Made by a program: the position numbers and the translations under genes. A DNA stretch of 38,201 nt from positions 1-38,201 of the forward strand of contig JAAANX010000157.1 in assembly GCA_009909085.1 (NCBI GenBank), written 5' to 3'. The notes under the pieces are model-generated. The model did not search any database, was not told the DNA's origin, and saw only the letters and a program-made list of their open reading frames with translations. This document shows, piece by piece, positions 16,314-24,439 of this stretch; positions within the stretch are counted from its first letter, which is position 1, and each line of letters begins with the position of its first letter. This DNA is from Cyanobacteria bacterium GSL.Bin1. GTDB taxonomy: Bacteria; Cyanobacteriota; Cyanobacteriia; Cyanobacteriales; Rubidibacteraceae.

Positions 16314-18017
16314 TTAAAACTGACGTTGAAAGTAAGCCTGTAACTCCCGATGCACAAAACTGTATCCTCTCCCCACCCGATACAGAAAACCGCAACTCAC
16401 TGCTTTGTCCAGAAATCGAGAATAATTCCAAGGGGTTTGTTTCGAGAGGGTTAAAAATATTCGTAAAAGCAAGTGCTCAATGCAGGTAATCCCCCCGGCA
16501 AATAAGCCAAAGAGTAACCCCGCGAGCTTAGCATACCCAAAGGAAACTCCCAGTGGCGTGAAGATCACGGTAGCAATGATCGCTCCCCCCAGACCCCATC
16601 CCACCATAGTGCGGGTGGCTTGCCAAATGCCCTGGTTGGGATGAACGGCTCGCGATCGCGCGCTCAGTGTCGTCACCAGTCCCATGGTGGCAAGAGTGCG
16701 TAGCCAGTAAGGAGACTTTTTAAACACAGTTCCAATAAGCATCCGTGGACCATAGTGCAGTAAGGATTTCCAGAGCGGTTGTCGTAAGATAGGCAGAGCG
16801 AAGCGACGAGAGAGCCAGATTAACGGGGGACGAAGCTGTGAAACTGCCATTTGCTCAACAGGACGACGGAACCAGAGGGCAACTGCGCCCCCAAAGGGAC
16901 GATGCAGTTGTCGCAGTAACAGACTTCCCAAGGGGGTGCGAAACCAACCCACCAGCAACCCGCCCAGCAACCCGCTACTTAACCCGATAATGGGAGTGGT
17001 CATTACCCCGCCAATCAGCCAAACACAGAGCAAATAAAATTGGTCATGGAAGCGACCATCCAGCCAATCTTGATCCGAATCTTGACCCATACAATCAATA
17101 AACAGTACAGCTTGTTGATGTTCATCCAGTTTACGGGCAAGCCAACCTAAGCCATGACATAACTGGTGGGAGGAGTAGGGTTGAAGAGAGGTTAATTGGA
17201 GTTGGCGTTCAACATAACAATTCAGTAGATGCTCTCGCCTTGGAGAATTCAGGAATTGAGGGGTTAAATTCGCTTGGGTTAAGCTCAACAGTGAGATATA
17301 AAAGGGAACTCGACTCAGGGCTGGTAACTGCGGATCAGTTTCTAAAATCTGGGCTAACCTGTCGTTGTGAGGAAGTTTGTCCAGATCATTCGTTATTTGT
17401 TGATTGGTTAAGGGCTGAATAAAAATCCTCTCTGTTGCCGGTAAGGTAGGACACAGAGGTGGACGAGTAGCAACAACAATTTTCCAATGGGGATAGTGAT
17501 AGTGCAAGTCAGTCAAAGCCGTGGCACAAGCAGTCTGATCAGAGGCGGGTATCGCATCAAAATTATCTAGGAGTAGTAAGAGAGGCTCACTAGCGAGAAT
17601 CTTCTCCATTGGGCGATGAGGGATGGCATAAAACCGTTTGGTTTGCCTGACAATCCAATTGGTCAAAGTTTCATTCTCTTGAAGCGACCAGGGAGTTAAA
17701 TCGAGTAGTAGAGGAACCAATGAGTCGGTGTATTCCAACAACTGAGCCAGAAGCAGCGTTTTCCCCATGCCAGCTTTTCCCACAAGGGTAATCAAATGGT
17801 TGGTTGAGTGGAGAAGATAACAAGGATTGATGAAACGCTCTTCCTGTTGCGAATATAAATTCAGCTCTAAGTTTGGCGTGAGTTGCTGGTGGAGAACGCC
17901 ATTCACCCAGGATTGTCGGACGCGAGTCCGCAGAGAAGTTACGCCTTGAGTTGCTTGATGTTCCTTCATTACTGGTAAGAGCGGGTAGGGAGATCCACAC
18001 GATATAATACCGTTCAT
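16314..18017 (-). CDS. NACHT-type NTPase with C-terminal membrane segments
   Basis: A 567-residue protein. Residues 20–60 form a basic N-terminal helix (SLRTRVRQSWVNGVL). The NTPase core has Walker A GKAGMGKT at 80–87, Walker B LLLLLDNFD at 146–154 and an ATRPP sensor-like segment near 190. Two hydrophobic blocks follow (about 332–362 and 475–530), separated by a basic Arg/Pro-rich region. The end VGRGYSFVHRELQAYFQRQF resembles the FxHRxxxEYF ending common to bacterial NACHT proteins. NACHT NTPases are STAND-family signalling switches, and several act in phage defence; that role is inferred here. A second in-frame ATG at 17969 is possible. An IS701-type remnant lies 88 bases away. Confidence 0.75.
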   Translation of the reverse strand: MNGIISCGSPYPLLPVMKEHQATQGVTSLRTRVRQSWVNGVLHQQLTPNLELNLYSQQEERFINPCYLLHSTNHLITLVGKAGMGKTLLLAQLLEYTDSLVPLLLDLTPWSLQENETLTNWIVRQTKRFYAIPHRPMEKILASEPLLLLLDNFDAIPASDQTACATALTDLHYHYPHWKIVVATRPPLCPTLPATERIFIQPLTNQQITNDLDKLPHNDRLAQILETDPQLPALSRVPFYISLLSLTQANLTPQFLNSPRREHLLNCYVERQLQLTSLQPYSSHQLCHGLGWLARKLDEHQQAVLFIDCMGQDSDQDWLDGRFHDQFYLLCVWLIGGVMTTPIIGLSSGLLGGLLVGWFRTPLGSLLLRQLHRPFGGAVALWFRRPVEQMAVSQLRPPLIWLSRRFALPILRQPLWKSLLHYGPRMLIGTVFKKSPYWLRTLATMGLVTTLSARSRAVHPNQGIWQATRTMVGWGLGGAIIATVIFTPLGVSFGYAKLAGLLFGLFAGGITCIEHLLLRIFLTLSKQTPWNYSRFLDKAVSCGFLYRVGRGYSFVHRELQAYFQRQF

Positions 18018-18105
18018 GAAAACCGCTTAATGGGACTTAAACAATCAAGGTAGCACAAAAAGGCTATAATCGAGAACTAATAGGTGTTTCACTTGATAAA
18101 TTCTG

Positions 18106-18393
18106 ATGAGAGAGACGACTCCCTCCGCCATGCCCCCATGCTATGAAAAATGGTGCAAGCATTTTGACGATTTGTTGAGAACTCAACCGCCAAGAACCGG
18201 TTTTAGGGACTACGTTGGAGGACTTTTAGGGGAAAGTGAAAGGAAAAACTTAAGCCAAATCGCCAAGAATTCAGTGGGGACAGTTTACAGCCGATGACAT
18301 CACTTTCTGGTGGATGCAACGTGGTCTTCTGTTGAAATAAATGAACAGCGTTTAGACACAATGAATCGATCCCTGAAAATGAGCGAACCCTGA
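18106..18393 (+). pseudogene. IS701-type transposase remnant
   Basis: The first 63 codons (CYEKWCKHFDDLLRTQPPRT, then GFRDYVGGLLGESERKNLSQIAKNS) match the N-terminus of IS701-group DDE transposases. A TGA at 18295–18297 breaks the frame. The same frame then continues with HHFLVDATWSSVEINEQRLD, which is the expected continuation, until a second TGA at 18391–18393. Everything downstream, including the DDE catalytic part, is missing. It is a dead fragment next to the NACHT gene. No terminal inverted repeats were identified. Confidence 0.65.
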
Positions 18394-18420
18394 GTCAATG
18401 GGTCTTTAACTTTTACTTAA

Positions 18421-18849
18421 TTAAAGATACTCTACCATCGGTTCAGGAACGACCTTTAATTCTCCAGACCGACATTTTTCCAAATCGACCCAGCGGGCAA
18501 TTTTTTGGCGCTTGCCCTCATTAAACGTGATTTCTTCAATACTATAAAACTCAGGGTCAGCAAAATCACATTGATAAAGCTGAATCACTTCATGTCCCGG
18601 CTTGCCATTAAAAGAGAACAAACTTTCGAGGCAAGTTAAATACTGAATGTTGGTGACTTCGGTATTCAGTTCTTCTTGAAACTCGCGCCTGAGGGCATCG
18701 CGGCTGGTTTCGCCAAATTCAATTCCTCCCCCTAAAGCACGATAAAAATACTCCTCTTTTGTTGCATCATAGCCCTCAGAAAGAAAAACGCGATCGCGAT
18801 CTTTAATTAAACCGAGGACTAAAAAGCGAATTTCATCAGGTTTATGCAT
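18421..18849 (-). CDS. Nudix hydrolase
   Basis: A 142-residue protein with a complete Nudix box at about residues 39–61 (GGGIEFGETSRDALRREFQEELN, i.e. G-x5-E-x7-REUxEE). Nudix enzymes cleave nucleoside diphosphates linked to another moiety using Mg2+ held by the box Glu residues; the substrate is not inferable. The N-terminus MHKPDEIRFLVLGLI begins the beta strand before the box. The stop is 28 bases beyond the transposase remnant, and ffh lies 42 bases upstream on the same strand. Confidence 0.93.
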   Translation of the reverse strand: MHKPDEIRFLVLGLIKDRDRVFLSEGYDATKEEYFYRALGGGIEFGETSRDALRREFQEELNTEVTNIQYLTCLESLFSFNGKPGHEVIQLYQCDFADPEFYSIEEITFNEGKRQKIARWVDLEKCRSGELKVVPEPMVEYL

Positions 18850-18891
18850 AACTTGTCATTTGTCATTGGTTATTTGTCATCAGTTACTGTC

Positions 18892-20343
18892 TTAAAGGTC
18901 GCCAAAGCCTTTCTTTTTCTTTTTCTTCTTCTTCTTCTTGCCACTACTAGGGGCTTGACGGAAACCGGGTTGGGGTTGACCGCCCATACCGCCGCCACCG
19001 CCAAACATACCGCCGAGTCCACCGCCCATACCAGGCATTCCCATTTCACCCTGTCCCATTTGTTGCATCATGGAACGCATTTTGGTGAAGTCATTCACCA
19101 GTTTGACCACATCTTTCTCTTGATGTCCCGATCCTTTCCCGACCCGGCGACGACGACTGGGTGATTTGGCGAGTAATTCTGGTTCCTCTCGTTCTTGCTT
19201 CGTCATGGAATTAATCATGGCTTCCGTGCGCTTGAGTTGGGTTTCCCCTTTCTCAATGTCTGATCCACTCAATTTGTTCATTCCCGGAATCATTTTCATC
19301 ACGCTGCCAAAGGATCCCATATTTTTTAGCAAGCGCATCTGTTTCAGGAAGTCATTAAAATCAAATCGCGCCTCCAGCATCTTAGCTTGCATGGCTTCGG
19401 CATCTGCCATGTCAATTTCTTCTTGGGCTTTTTCCACTAAGGAAACGACATCGCCCATGCCTAAAATGCGAGATGCCATCCGTTCGGGGTAAAAGGGCTG
19501 GAGGGCTTCCACTTTTTCTCCCACCCCAATAAATTTAATCGGCTGTCCGGAAACCTGACGGACAGATAAAGCTGCACCGCCACGGGTATCCCCATCTAAC
19601 TTGGTTAAAATGGCACCCGTGACACCGACTTGTTGGTGGAACGTATCAGTCAGATTAGCGGCTTCTTGTCCGGTCATTGCATCCACAACCAGCAAGACTT
19701 CATGGGGAGAAATGGTATTTTTAATGGCAACCAATTCTTTCATCATGTCTTGGTCAATTTGCAAGCGTCCGGCGGTATCAACCAAGACCGTATCAATGCC
19801 TTCAGCTTTGGCTTTTTCAATCCCTTTTTGGGCAACATCCACTGGGTTGGCTTCCGTTCCCATTTCAAACACAGGAACGTCGATTTGTTCTCCTAATGTT
19901 TTTAGCTGATCAATGGCAGCGGGACGATAAACGTCTGTTCCCACCATGAGGGCGCTACGGTTTTGTTTCCGCAGATGTAGGGCAAGTTTTGCAGTGGCAG
20001 TTGTTTTCCCCGTTCCTTGTAACCCTGCCATGAGGATAATGGTGGGAGAGGTTTCTGCTTCGGCAAGGGGAACATTGCTTTCCCCCATCACCTTCACCAG
20101 TTCGTCATTAACAATTTTGACGAATTGCTGGTCAGGACGCACCCCAGAGATGACATCTGCCCCTTCTGCTGCTTTTTCCACATCCGCAATAAACCCTTTG
20201 ACCACTTGCAGGTTCACATCTGCAGAAAGGAGGGCGCGTCGCACTTCTTGCAGGGCTGGTTTAATATTATTGCTGGTGATTTTATCTTGACCCCGGAGTT
20301 TTTTCCAGGCAGATTCTAAACTTTCGGATAGTGCGTCAAACAT
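18892..20343 (-). CDS. ffh: Signal recognition particle protein Ffh
   Basis: A 483-residue GTPase that binds 4.5S RNA and signal sequences and delivers ribosomes to the membrane. It has an N-terminal helical domain, G1 GLQGTGKTT at 107–115, DTAGRLQID, TKLDGDTRGG and RILGMGDVV, then the M domain with SRRRRVGKGSG for RNA binding. The tail is Met/Gly rich (MGMPGMGGGLGGMFGGGG) and ends in a run of eleven or so Lys before GFGDL. Length is normal for cyanobacteria. It precedes the Nudix gene on the same strand; cotranscription is possible. Confidence 0.97.
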   Translation of the reverse strand: MFDALSESLESAWKKLRGQDKITSNNIKPALQEVRRALLSADVNLQVVKGFIADVEKAAEGADVISGVRPDQQFVKIVNDELVKVMGESNVPLAEAETSPTIILMAGLQGTGKTTATAKLALHLRKQNRSALMVGTDVYRPAAIDQLKTLGEQIDVPVFEMGTEANPVDVAQKGIEKAKAEGIDTVLVDTAGRLQIDQDMMKELVAIKNTISPHEVLLVVDAMTGQEAANLTDTFHQQVGVTGAILTKLDGDTRGGAALSVRQVSGQPIKFIGVGEKVEALQPFYPERMASRILGMGDVVSLVEKAQEEIDMADAEAMQAKMLEARFDFNDFLKQMRLLKNMGSFGSVMKMIPGMNKLSGSDIEKGETQLKRTEAMINSMTKQEREEPELLAKSPSRRRRVGKGSGHQEKDVVKLVNDFTKMRSMMQQMGQGEMGMPGMGGGLGGMFGGGGGMGGQPQPGFRQAPSSGKKKKKKKKKKGFGDL

Positions 20344-20449
20344 AGAACAGGTAATTGAATATAAAAACTTCTACTTTTAATTAGGTGTTAAGCTTACAGG
20401 CTCTATTCCAATGTAGCGTCTTGGTGGAATTGGAACATAGCAAAGGAAT

Positions 20450-21163
20450 TCATTCTCTTCCTGGAGACCCTTTGATAATCATCACTGAAAAGTACGATAA
20501 CTTGAGGTCAGCGCGATCGCGCAAATCTTGATAAACCACTTGTTCCGGCATGGTTGCTTTCTCCACAATCCAGCTGCGATTAAGTAAACCTTTGGCTTGC
20601 AGCAGTTCCCAAATTTGAGGATAGAGAGAACTAAATTTCATCAAGACCACTACTTCTGCCTCTTGCAAAGCCGATGCTAGTTCCTGCAAATGATAAAGGG
20701 TGGGTAAAATCATTAAACGCTGCGATCGCCTTGTTAAAGGAATCCCTAATTCTGAAGCTGCCGCCATTGGAGAACAAACCCCCGGTATGGTTTCCACGAC
20801 AATCTCTGGATCAAGTTGTTGCACGGCTTGCGCCAAATAGGTAAAGGTACTATAAAAGCTAATATCCCCCTCACAAGTAAAAGTGACATCTTCTCCACTT
20901 TGCAAATAAGGCAAAACCGTTCGTGCTGCTACCTGCCAAGCCTCTGTTAATTCTTTCTCATCTTGCACATAAGGAAACTTCAGCGGTAACAACATTTGAT
21001 GAGATTGTAACCATGGGGTAATAATTCGTTCTGCGATTCCTGGTTTCCCCTTAATGCCCTCTGGGAACGCGACAATATTGGCTTGTTGGAGAAACTTCAA
21101 TCCCTTTACCGTAATTAATTCGGGATCGCCGGTGCCAACACTAATACCATACAGTTTGCCCAC
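20450..21163 (-). CDS. cobI: Precorrin-2 C20-methyltransferase
   Basis: A 237-residue SAM-dependent tetrapyrrole methylase that methylates precorrin-2 (or its cobalt form) at C20 on the way to cobalamin. Motifs: the N-terminal YGISVGTGDPELITVKGLKFL, FTCEGDISFYSTFTYL, IPGVCSPMAAASELGIPLTR and a C-terminal SVMIIKGSP. The start is the GTG at 21163; the nearby ATG at 21170 is out of frame. Other cobalamin genes are not adjacent, which is normal in cyanobacteria; cobA, which makes its substrate, lies 8 kb away. Confidence 0.93.
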   Translation of the reverse strand: MGKLYGISVGTGDPELITVKGLKFLQQANIVAFPEGIKGKPGIAERIITPWLQSHQMLLPLKFPYVQDEKELTEAWQVAARTVLPYLQSGEDVTFTCEGDISFYSTFTYLAQAVQQLDPEIVVETIPGVCSPMAAASELGIPLTRRSQRLMILPTLYHLQELASALQEAEVVVLMKFSSLYPQIWELLQAKGLLNRSWIVEKATMPEQVVYQDLRDRADLKLSYFSVMIIKGSPGRE

Positions 21164-21232
21164 GTGTCATTTGTACCTAATTACCAACCTTACTTAGTGT
21201 ATCGAACTCCCACCAGTATGAGAAGAACTGAT

Positions 21233-21290
21233 CTTTGTCTCCCTTGTCTCCCTTGTCTCCCTTATCCCATCATTTCACAACTGTTAGACA
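21233..21290. repeat. Short tandem 9-base repeat and a related dispersed repeat
   Basis: Three near-identical units of CTTGTCTCC (21233–21260) lead into a segment which, read on the minus strand, resembles copies 1 and 2 of the dispersed repeat at 13808 and 37980 (GTCTAACAGTTGTGAAATGA then TGGGATAAGGGAGA). It starts immediately after the methyltransferase stop. Such heptamer/nonamer repeats are common between cyanobacterial genes. Confidence 0.55.
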
Positions 21291-21291
21291 A

Positions 21292-21975
21292 CTACTCCCG
21301 CCTCACCTTCAACAATTCATTCCCTCCTCGCTGAAACTCATAAATTGTTGGTTCAATGGCAGTTTGATAACCTTGCCTAGAAAGTGCCGCTAAGACTGAA
21401 TCGAAATGTCGCGATTGATCACTGGTAAAATTTTCGAGTAACGGAAAAATTCGCACTTCCTTGGCTACTCGACATAAATCTAAGATCGATTGTAGATGAA
21501 ACTCCAGAGAAAATTGCTCGGAATAGGTGAACAAAAGATGAGAAGAAACCGCTAAATCAAACGTTTGGTCAGCAAAGGGTAATTCAGGAAAACCCACCTC
21601 AAGATACCGCCCTTCTGCTTTTCCTTGGGAAAAGTCAGCCAAAAAAGCATTCATTGCAGCTAGCCTGGCTTCTCCTAGTGCTTCTGGTGTTCCCGCTTTA
21701 TCCCAAACAAATTGGTCAATATTTTGGTATAGCCCATCAATAATAATGGGATAAGTTTCATCAATTCGCTGCTGAACTTGTTCGGGTGTAAATTGATAAA
21801 TGGGGTCGCAGGAAATCACTGTTTTTCCCTGTTGTTTCATGACGGCATTAAAACTCGCTGGTCCGCCAGCACAATCCAGAATTGACCCTTGCAAGTCTTC
21901 TGAAGTTAAGTTAAACATTTCGAGATAGTCTTGAAACGAACGCCCCCAAGGAACGACATTTTGCAGTTGAAACAT
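21292..21975 (-). CDS. SAM-dependent methyltransferase-like protein
   Basis: A 227-residue soluble protein starting MFQLQNVVPWGRSF. Residues about 30–45 form a Rossmann motif I variant (GSILDCAGGPASFNAVMKQQG), followed by an acidic strand end VISCDPIY. Motif PFADQTFDLAVSSHLLF corresponds to the post-II region of class I methyltransferases. Substrate unknown. A longer frame back to a TTG at 22053 exists, but the ATG at 21975 gives the expected N-terminus. It is divergent from the lipoprotein gene. Confidence 0.75.
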   Translation of the reverse strand: MFQLQNVVPWGRSFQDYLEMFNLTSEDLQGSILDCAGGPASFNAVMKQQGKTVISCDPIYQFTPEQVQQRIDETYPIIIDGLYQNIDQFVWDKAGTPEALGEARLAAMNAFLADFSQGKAEGRYLEVGFPELPFADQTFDLAVSSHLLFTYSEQFSLEFHLQSILDLCRVAKEVRIFPLLENFTSDQSRHFDSVLAALSRQGYQTAIEPTIYEFQRGGNELLKVRRE

Positions 21976-22099
21976 CTTGAATTTTTTCGAGTCAGGAATC
22001 AATTGATCGTTCAGGTTTGAAAAAATTGAGCAGGATCGACACGACGGAATCAAAACCTCAACTGATCCTAACCTATGCTAACGGAGAATCAAGACATTG

Positions 22100-22594
22100 A
22101 TGAACCCTTTCCTCTCAAGAATCATTCTGATGGGATTGATTTTAACTAGCTGTAGCCCAAATCCAACTCCCCCAGAAACTTCAGAACAGACGAATCGATA
22201 TTCTCAATGTGATAACCCAGTTGATCAGCAAAATCGCAGTGATTACACAGCCATTGATTTATCGACAATTGTTAATAATAGTGTTAACCTCAATCGAAAT
22301 GAAGCCGATCAAATCATTGTTAAGGATCCAAAAACAACGATACTAGAAGAATTTGGCTTCTCTCAGATGCAAGAATCGCAAAACCAGGAAATTGAGGTGA
22401 GTTGCCCCGATAGCAACCAAGTTATTGTAACACTGACCAAAACCGGATTACTGGATGATTCGGTGGCAGGAATGCGCGATCGCGCTGAGTTTACGTCTCA
22501 TGAACAAGGTTGGCAACTCCTTTGGCTGGGACGGCAACAAAAATGCTATCCCGGACGAGGAAATACGGATTGGTCAACCGAACTTTGTGTTTAG
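22100..22594 (+). CDS. Small putative lipoprotein
   Basis: A 164-residue protein beginning MNPFLSRIILMGLILTSCSPNPTPPE. A short basic start, a hydrophobic core and the lipobox LTSC predict signal peptidase II processing and lipid attachment at Cys, then a Pro-rich linker. The mature part is hydrophilic (SDYTAIDLSTIVNNSVNLNR, LTKTGLLDDSVAGMRDRAEF) and ends WSTELCV. Family not recognised. GGAGA lies 12 bases before the ATG. The mature part contains a HIP1 site. Confidence 0.7.
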   Translation: MNPFLSRIILMGLILTSCSPNPTPPETSEQTNRYSQCDNPVDQQNRSDYTAIDLSTIVNNSVNLNRNEADQIIVKDPKTTILEEFGFSQMQESQNQEIEVSCPDSNQVIVTLTKTGLLDDSVAGMRDRAEFTSHEQGWQLLWLGRQQKCYPGRGNTDWSTELCV

Positions 22595-22694
22595 TCATTT
22601 CACTGTAAACTGCTCAATTTTCAAGAGAGCTTTCGAGAAGAATTAGGCAACAGACATTCTATAATTTGGGATAGGCGTTAACCCCTACAAGCTG

Positions 22695-24221
22695 ATGTCC
22701 GAATGGCAACCCACTCTCGCGCAACATTATCACGAACGTACAAAATACGATCCAGAAACCATTGCTAAAAAAGCGCGTTCTCTTAATTGGGAACAACAAC
22801 CCGTTCCTTACAAAGACTATAAACTGGGAACCACCTACGATTTAAAACCTTATTTGAATGATCCACCGCAAGAGAAAGAAAACTGGGAAAAATGGCAGAG
22901 ACTGTCCCGCTTTTTATTACTGTCTTATGGTGTAACGGCAAGATTAGAGACGCCTTCTGGTGATAAAATTCTTCTGCGGGCTGCGCCTTCTGCCGGTGGA
23001 CTTTATCCGGCGGAAGTTTATCTGATTGTGAGAGGGTTAGCCTTTTTACCACCCGGTTTATACAATTATCAGTGTCAAACCCATTCCTTAGTTCACTTTT
23101 GGCAAGATTCGGTTTGGTCTGATTTACAAGCCGCTTGTTTTTGGCATTCCACTTTAGACAATACAGAACTTGCTCTTGCTGTTTCCGCTGTATTTTATCG
23201 TTCAGCTTGGCGCTATGAAGACCGGGCTTACCGACGTATTTTTCTCGATACTGGACATTTACTAGGGAACTTTGAATTAGCCGGCAGTTTATGTGATTAT
23301 CGCCCTCATCTCATGGGTGGATTTAATGATGATGGGATGAATGAATTGCTCTATCTTAATTCTCAAGAAGAAGGGATCATTACTGTTGCCGCTTTAGCGG
23401 ATTTATTAGAAATTAAACAAAATTTATCGCCAACGACCACTGCTTTACCTTCTCCTGCTAATTATAGTTTTTCTCCCACTATTCCCGATGGGGAACTGCT
23501 GCCTTATCTTCATCAATTGACGAAGATTGAAACTGAACCCAAAACCGTAAGCCAAGGGATCAAAGAGAGGGAAAAAGAAGATAAATATAACTTTCCTTTT
23601 TGCTTAAAAATCTCCACAAAAGAGGAACCGATTGAATGGGGAGAGGAATTACAAGGGTTACAAGAAACGATTCTAAAACGTCGTTCTACTCGTGGTTTTA
23701 ATGGACAAGAAATCAATTTAAACGAACTCAAACAACTGCTGAGTTTTACTTATCAAACTCAAGACTATTGGCAACAAGAATTAGATGCCAATCCTGACTT
23801 CTTCGATTTAAATTTAATTTCCACGTTTGTGGCTGTTTCGGGAGTCACAGATTTAGAAGAAGGCTGTTATTACTATGCTCCTAAAACTCAAGAATTAAGA
23901 CAGATTCGCTTTAAAAACTTCCGTCGAGAATTGCATTATCTGTGTTTAGGGCAAGATTTAGGACGAGATGCAGCAGCCGTCGTTTTTCATACGGCTGATT
24001 TAAAGCAAGCGATTCAATTATACGGCGATCGCGCTTACCGTTACTTGCATTTAGATGCCGGACATCTCGGACAACGCCTGAATTTAGCTGCTATTTACCT
24101 CCAACTGGGCGTCAGTGGCATTGCTGGCTTTTTTGATAACCAAGTTAACGAAGTTCTAGGCATTCCTGAAGATGAAGCTGTTCTGTATATCACCACCTTG
24201 GGTCGCCCGCGCCGAAGCTAA
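22695..24221 (+). CDS. SagB/ThcOx-type oxidoreductase with two nitroreductase-fold halves
   Basis: A 508-residue soluble protein with two tandem nitroreductase-like halves. The N-terminal half (about 1–240) has RAAPSAGGLYPAEVYLIVRG, GLYNYQ and RIFLDTGHLLGNFELAG. The C-terminal half (about 310–508) has KRRSTRGFNGQEINLNELKQLL, GCYYYAPKTQEL and RYLHLDAGHLGQRLNLAAIYL. The SagB/ThcOx family includes FMN-dependent dehydrogenases that oxidise azolines in RiPP maturation, but no YcaO or precursor gene is adjacent, so the substrate is open. Such fused proteins are conserved in cyanobacteria. The following 218 bases hold two hairpins. Confidence 0.85.
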   Translation: MSEWQPTLAQHYHERTKYDPETIAKKARSLNWEQQPVPYKDYKLGTTYDLKPYLNDPPQEKENWEKWQRLSRFLLLSYGVTARLETPSGDKILLRAAPSAGGLYPAEVYLIVRGLAFLPPGLYNYQCQTHSLVHFWQDSVWSDLQAACFWHSTLDNTELALAVSAVFYRSAWRYEDRAYRRIFLDTGHLLGNFELAGSLCDYRPHLMGGFNDDGMNELLYLNSQEEGIITVAALADLLEIKQNLSPTTTALPSPANYSFSPTIPDGELLPYLHQLTKIETEPKTVSQGIKEREKEDKYNFPFCLKISTKEEPIEWGEELQGLQETILKRRSTRGFNGQEINLNELKQLLSFTYQTQDYWQQELDANPDFFDLNLISTFVAVSGVTDLEEGCYYYAPKTQELRQIRFKNFRRELHYLCLGQDLGRDAAAVVFHTADLKQAIQLYGDRAYRYLHLDAGHLGQRLNLAAIYLQLGVSGIAGFFDNQVNEVLGIPEDEAVLYITTLGRPRRS

Positions 24222-24229
24222 CTGTGTTT

Positions 24230-24282
24230 AAGCCCCGCTAACAACGTTTGGGAATATATGGCACCGCTAAAATTGCGGGCTT
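24230..24282. other. Inverted repeat downstream of the SagB-like gene
   Basis: AAGCCCCGC at 24230–24238 pairs with GCGGGCTT at 24275–24282 (8 bp, one bulged C) and encloses 36 bases. It begins eight bases after the stop codon. Possible 3' structured element; no T-run follows. Confidence 0.35.
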
Positions 24283-24323
24283 CCGATAAGAAGGGCAATC
24301 TGACAAAGTCAATCGCCGTCAAT

Positions 24324-24341
24324 CAAGTGGGCATCCACTTG
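24324..24341. terminator. Strong hairpin, possible terminator of the SagB-like gene
   Basis: CAAGTGG and CCACTTG form a perfect 7-bp stem with loop GCAT. CCTCGCATTTTCTT follows, so the T-run is displaced by about seven bases. This makes a weak terminator or a small RNA hairpin. The 99 bases to the next gene hold nothing further I can assign. Confidence 0.35.
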
Positions 24342-24439
24342 CCTCGCATTTTCTTGCTGAAAAAGCCGTAGAGTAGATTAGTGATGGACAATGAACAACA
24401 GACAATAGAAAATTAACAAAGAAAATTGTCAATTGTTGA

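Noticed and set aside
17671-18000. Second minus-strand frame of 109 codons inside the NACHT gene
   Set aside because: Overlaps the Walker A coding region in another frame; shadow.
18844-20319. Several plus-strand frames of 60–115 codons opposite ffh
   Set aside because: Antisense shadows of a clearly conserved gene; no ribosome sites or family features.
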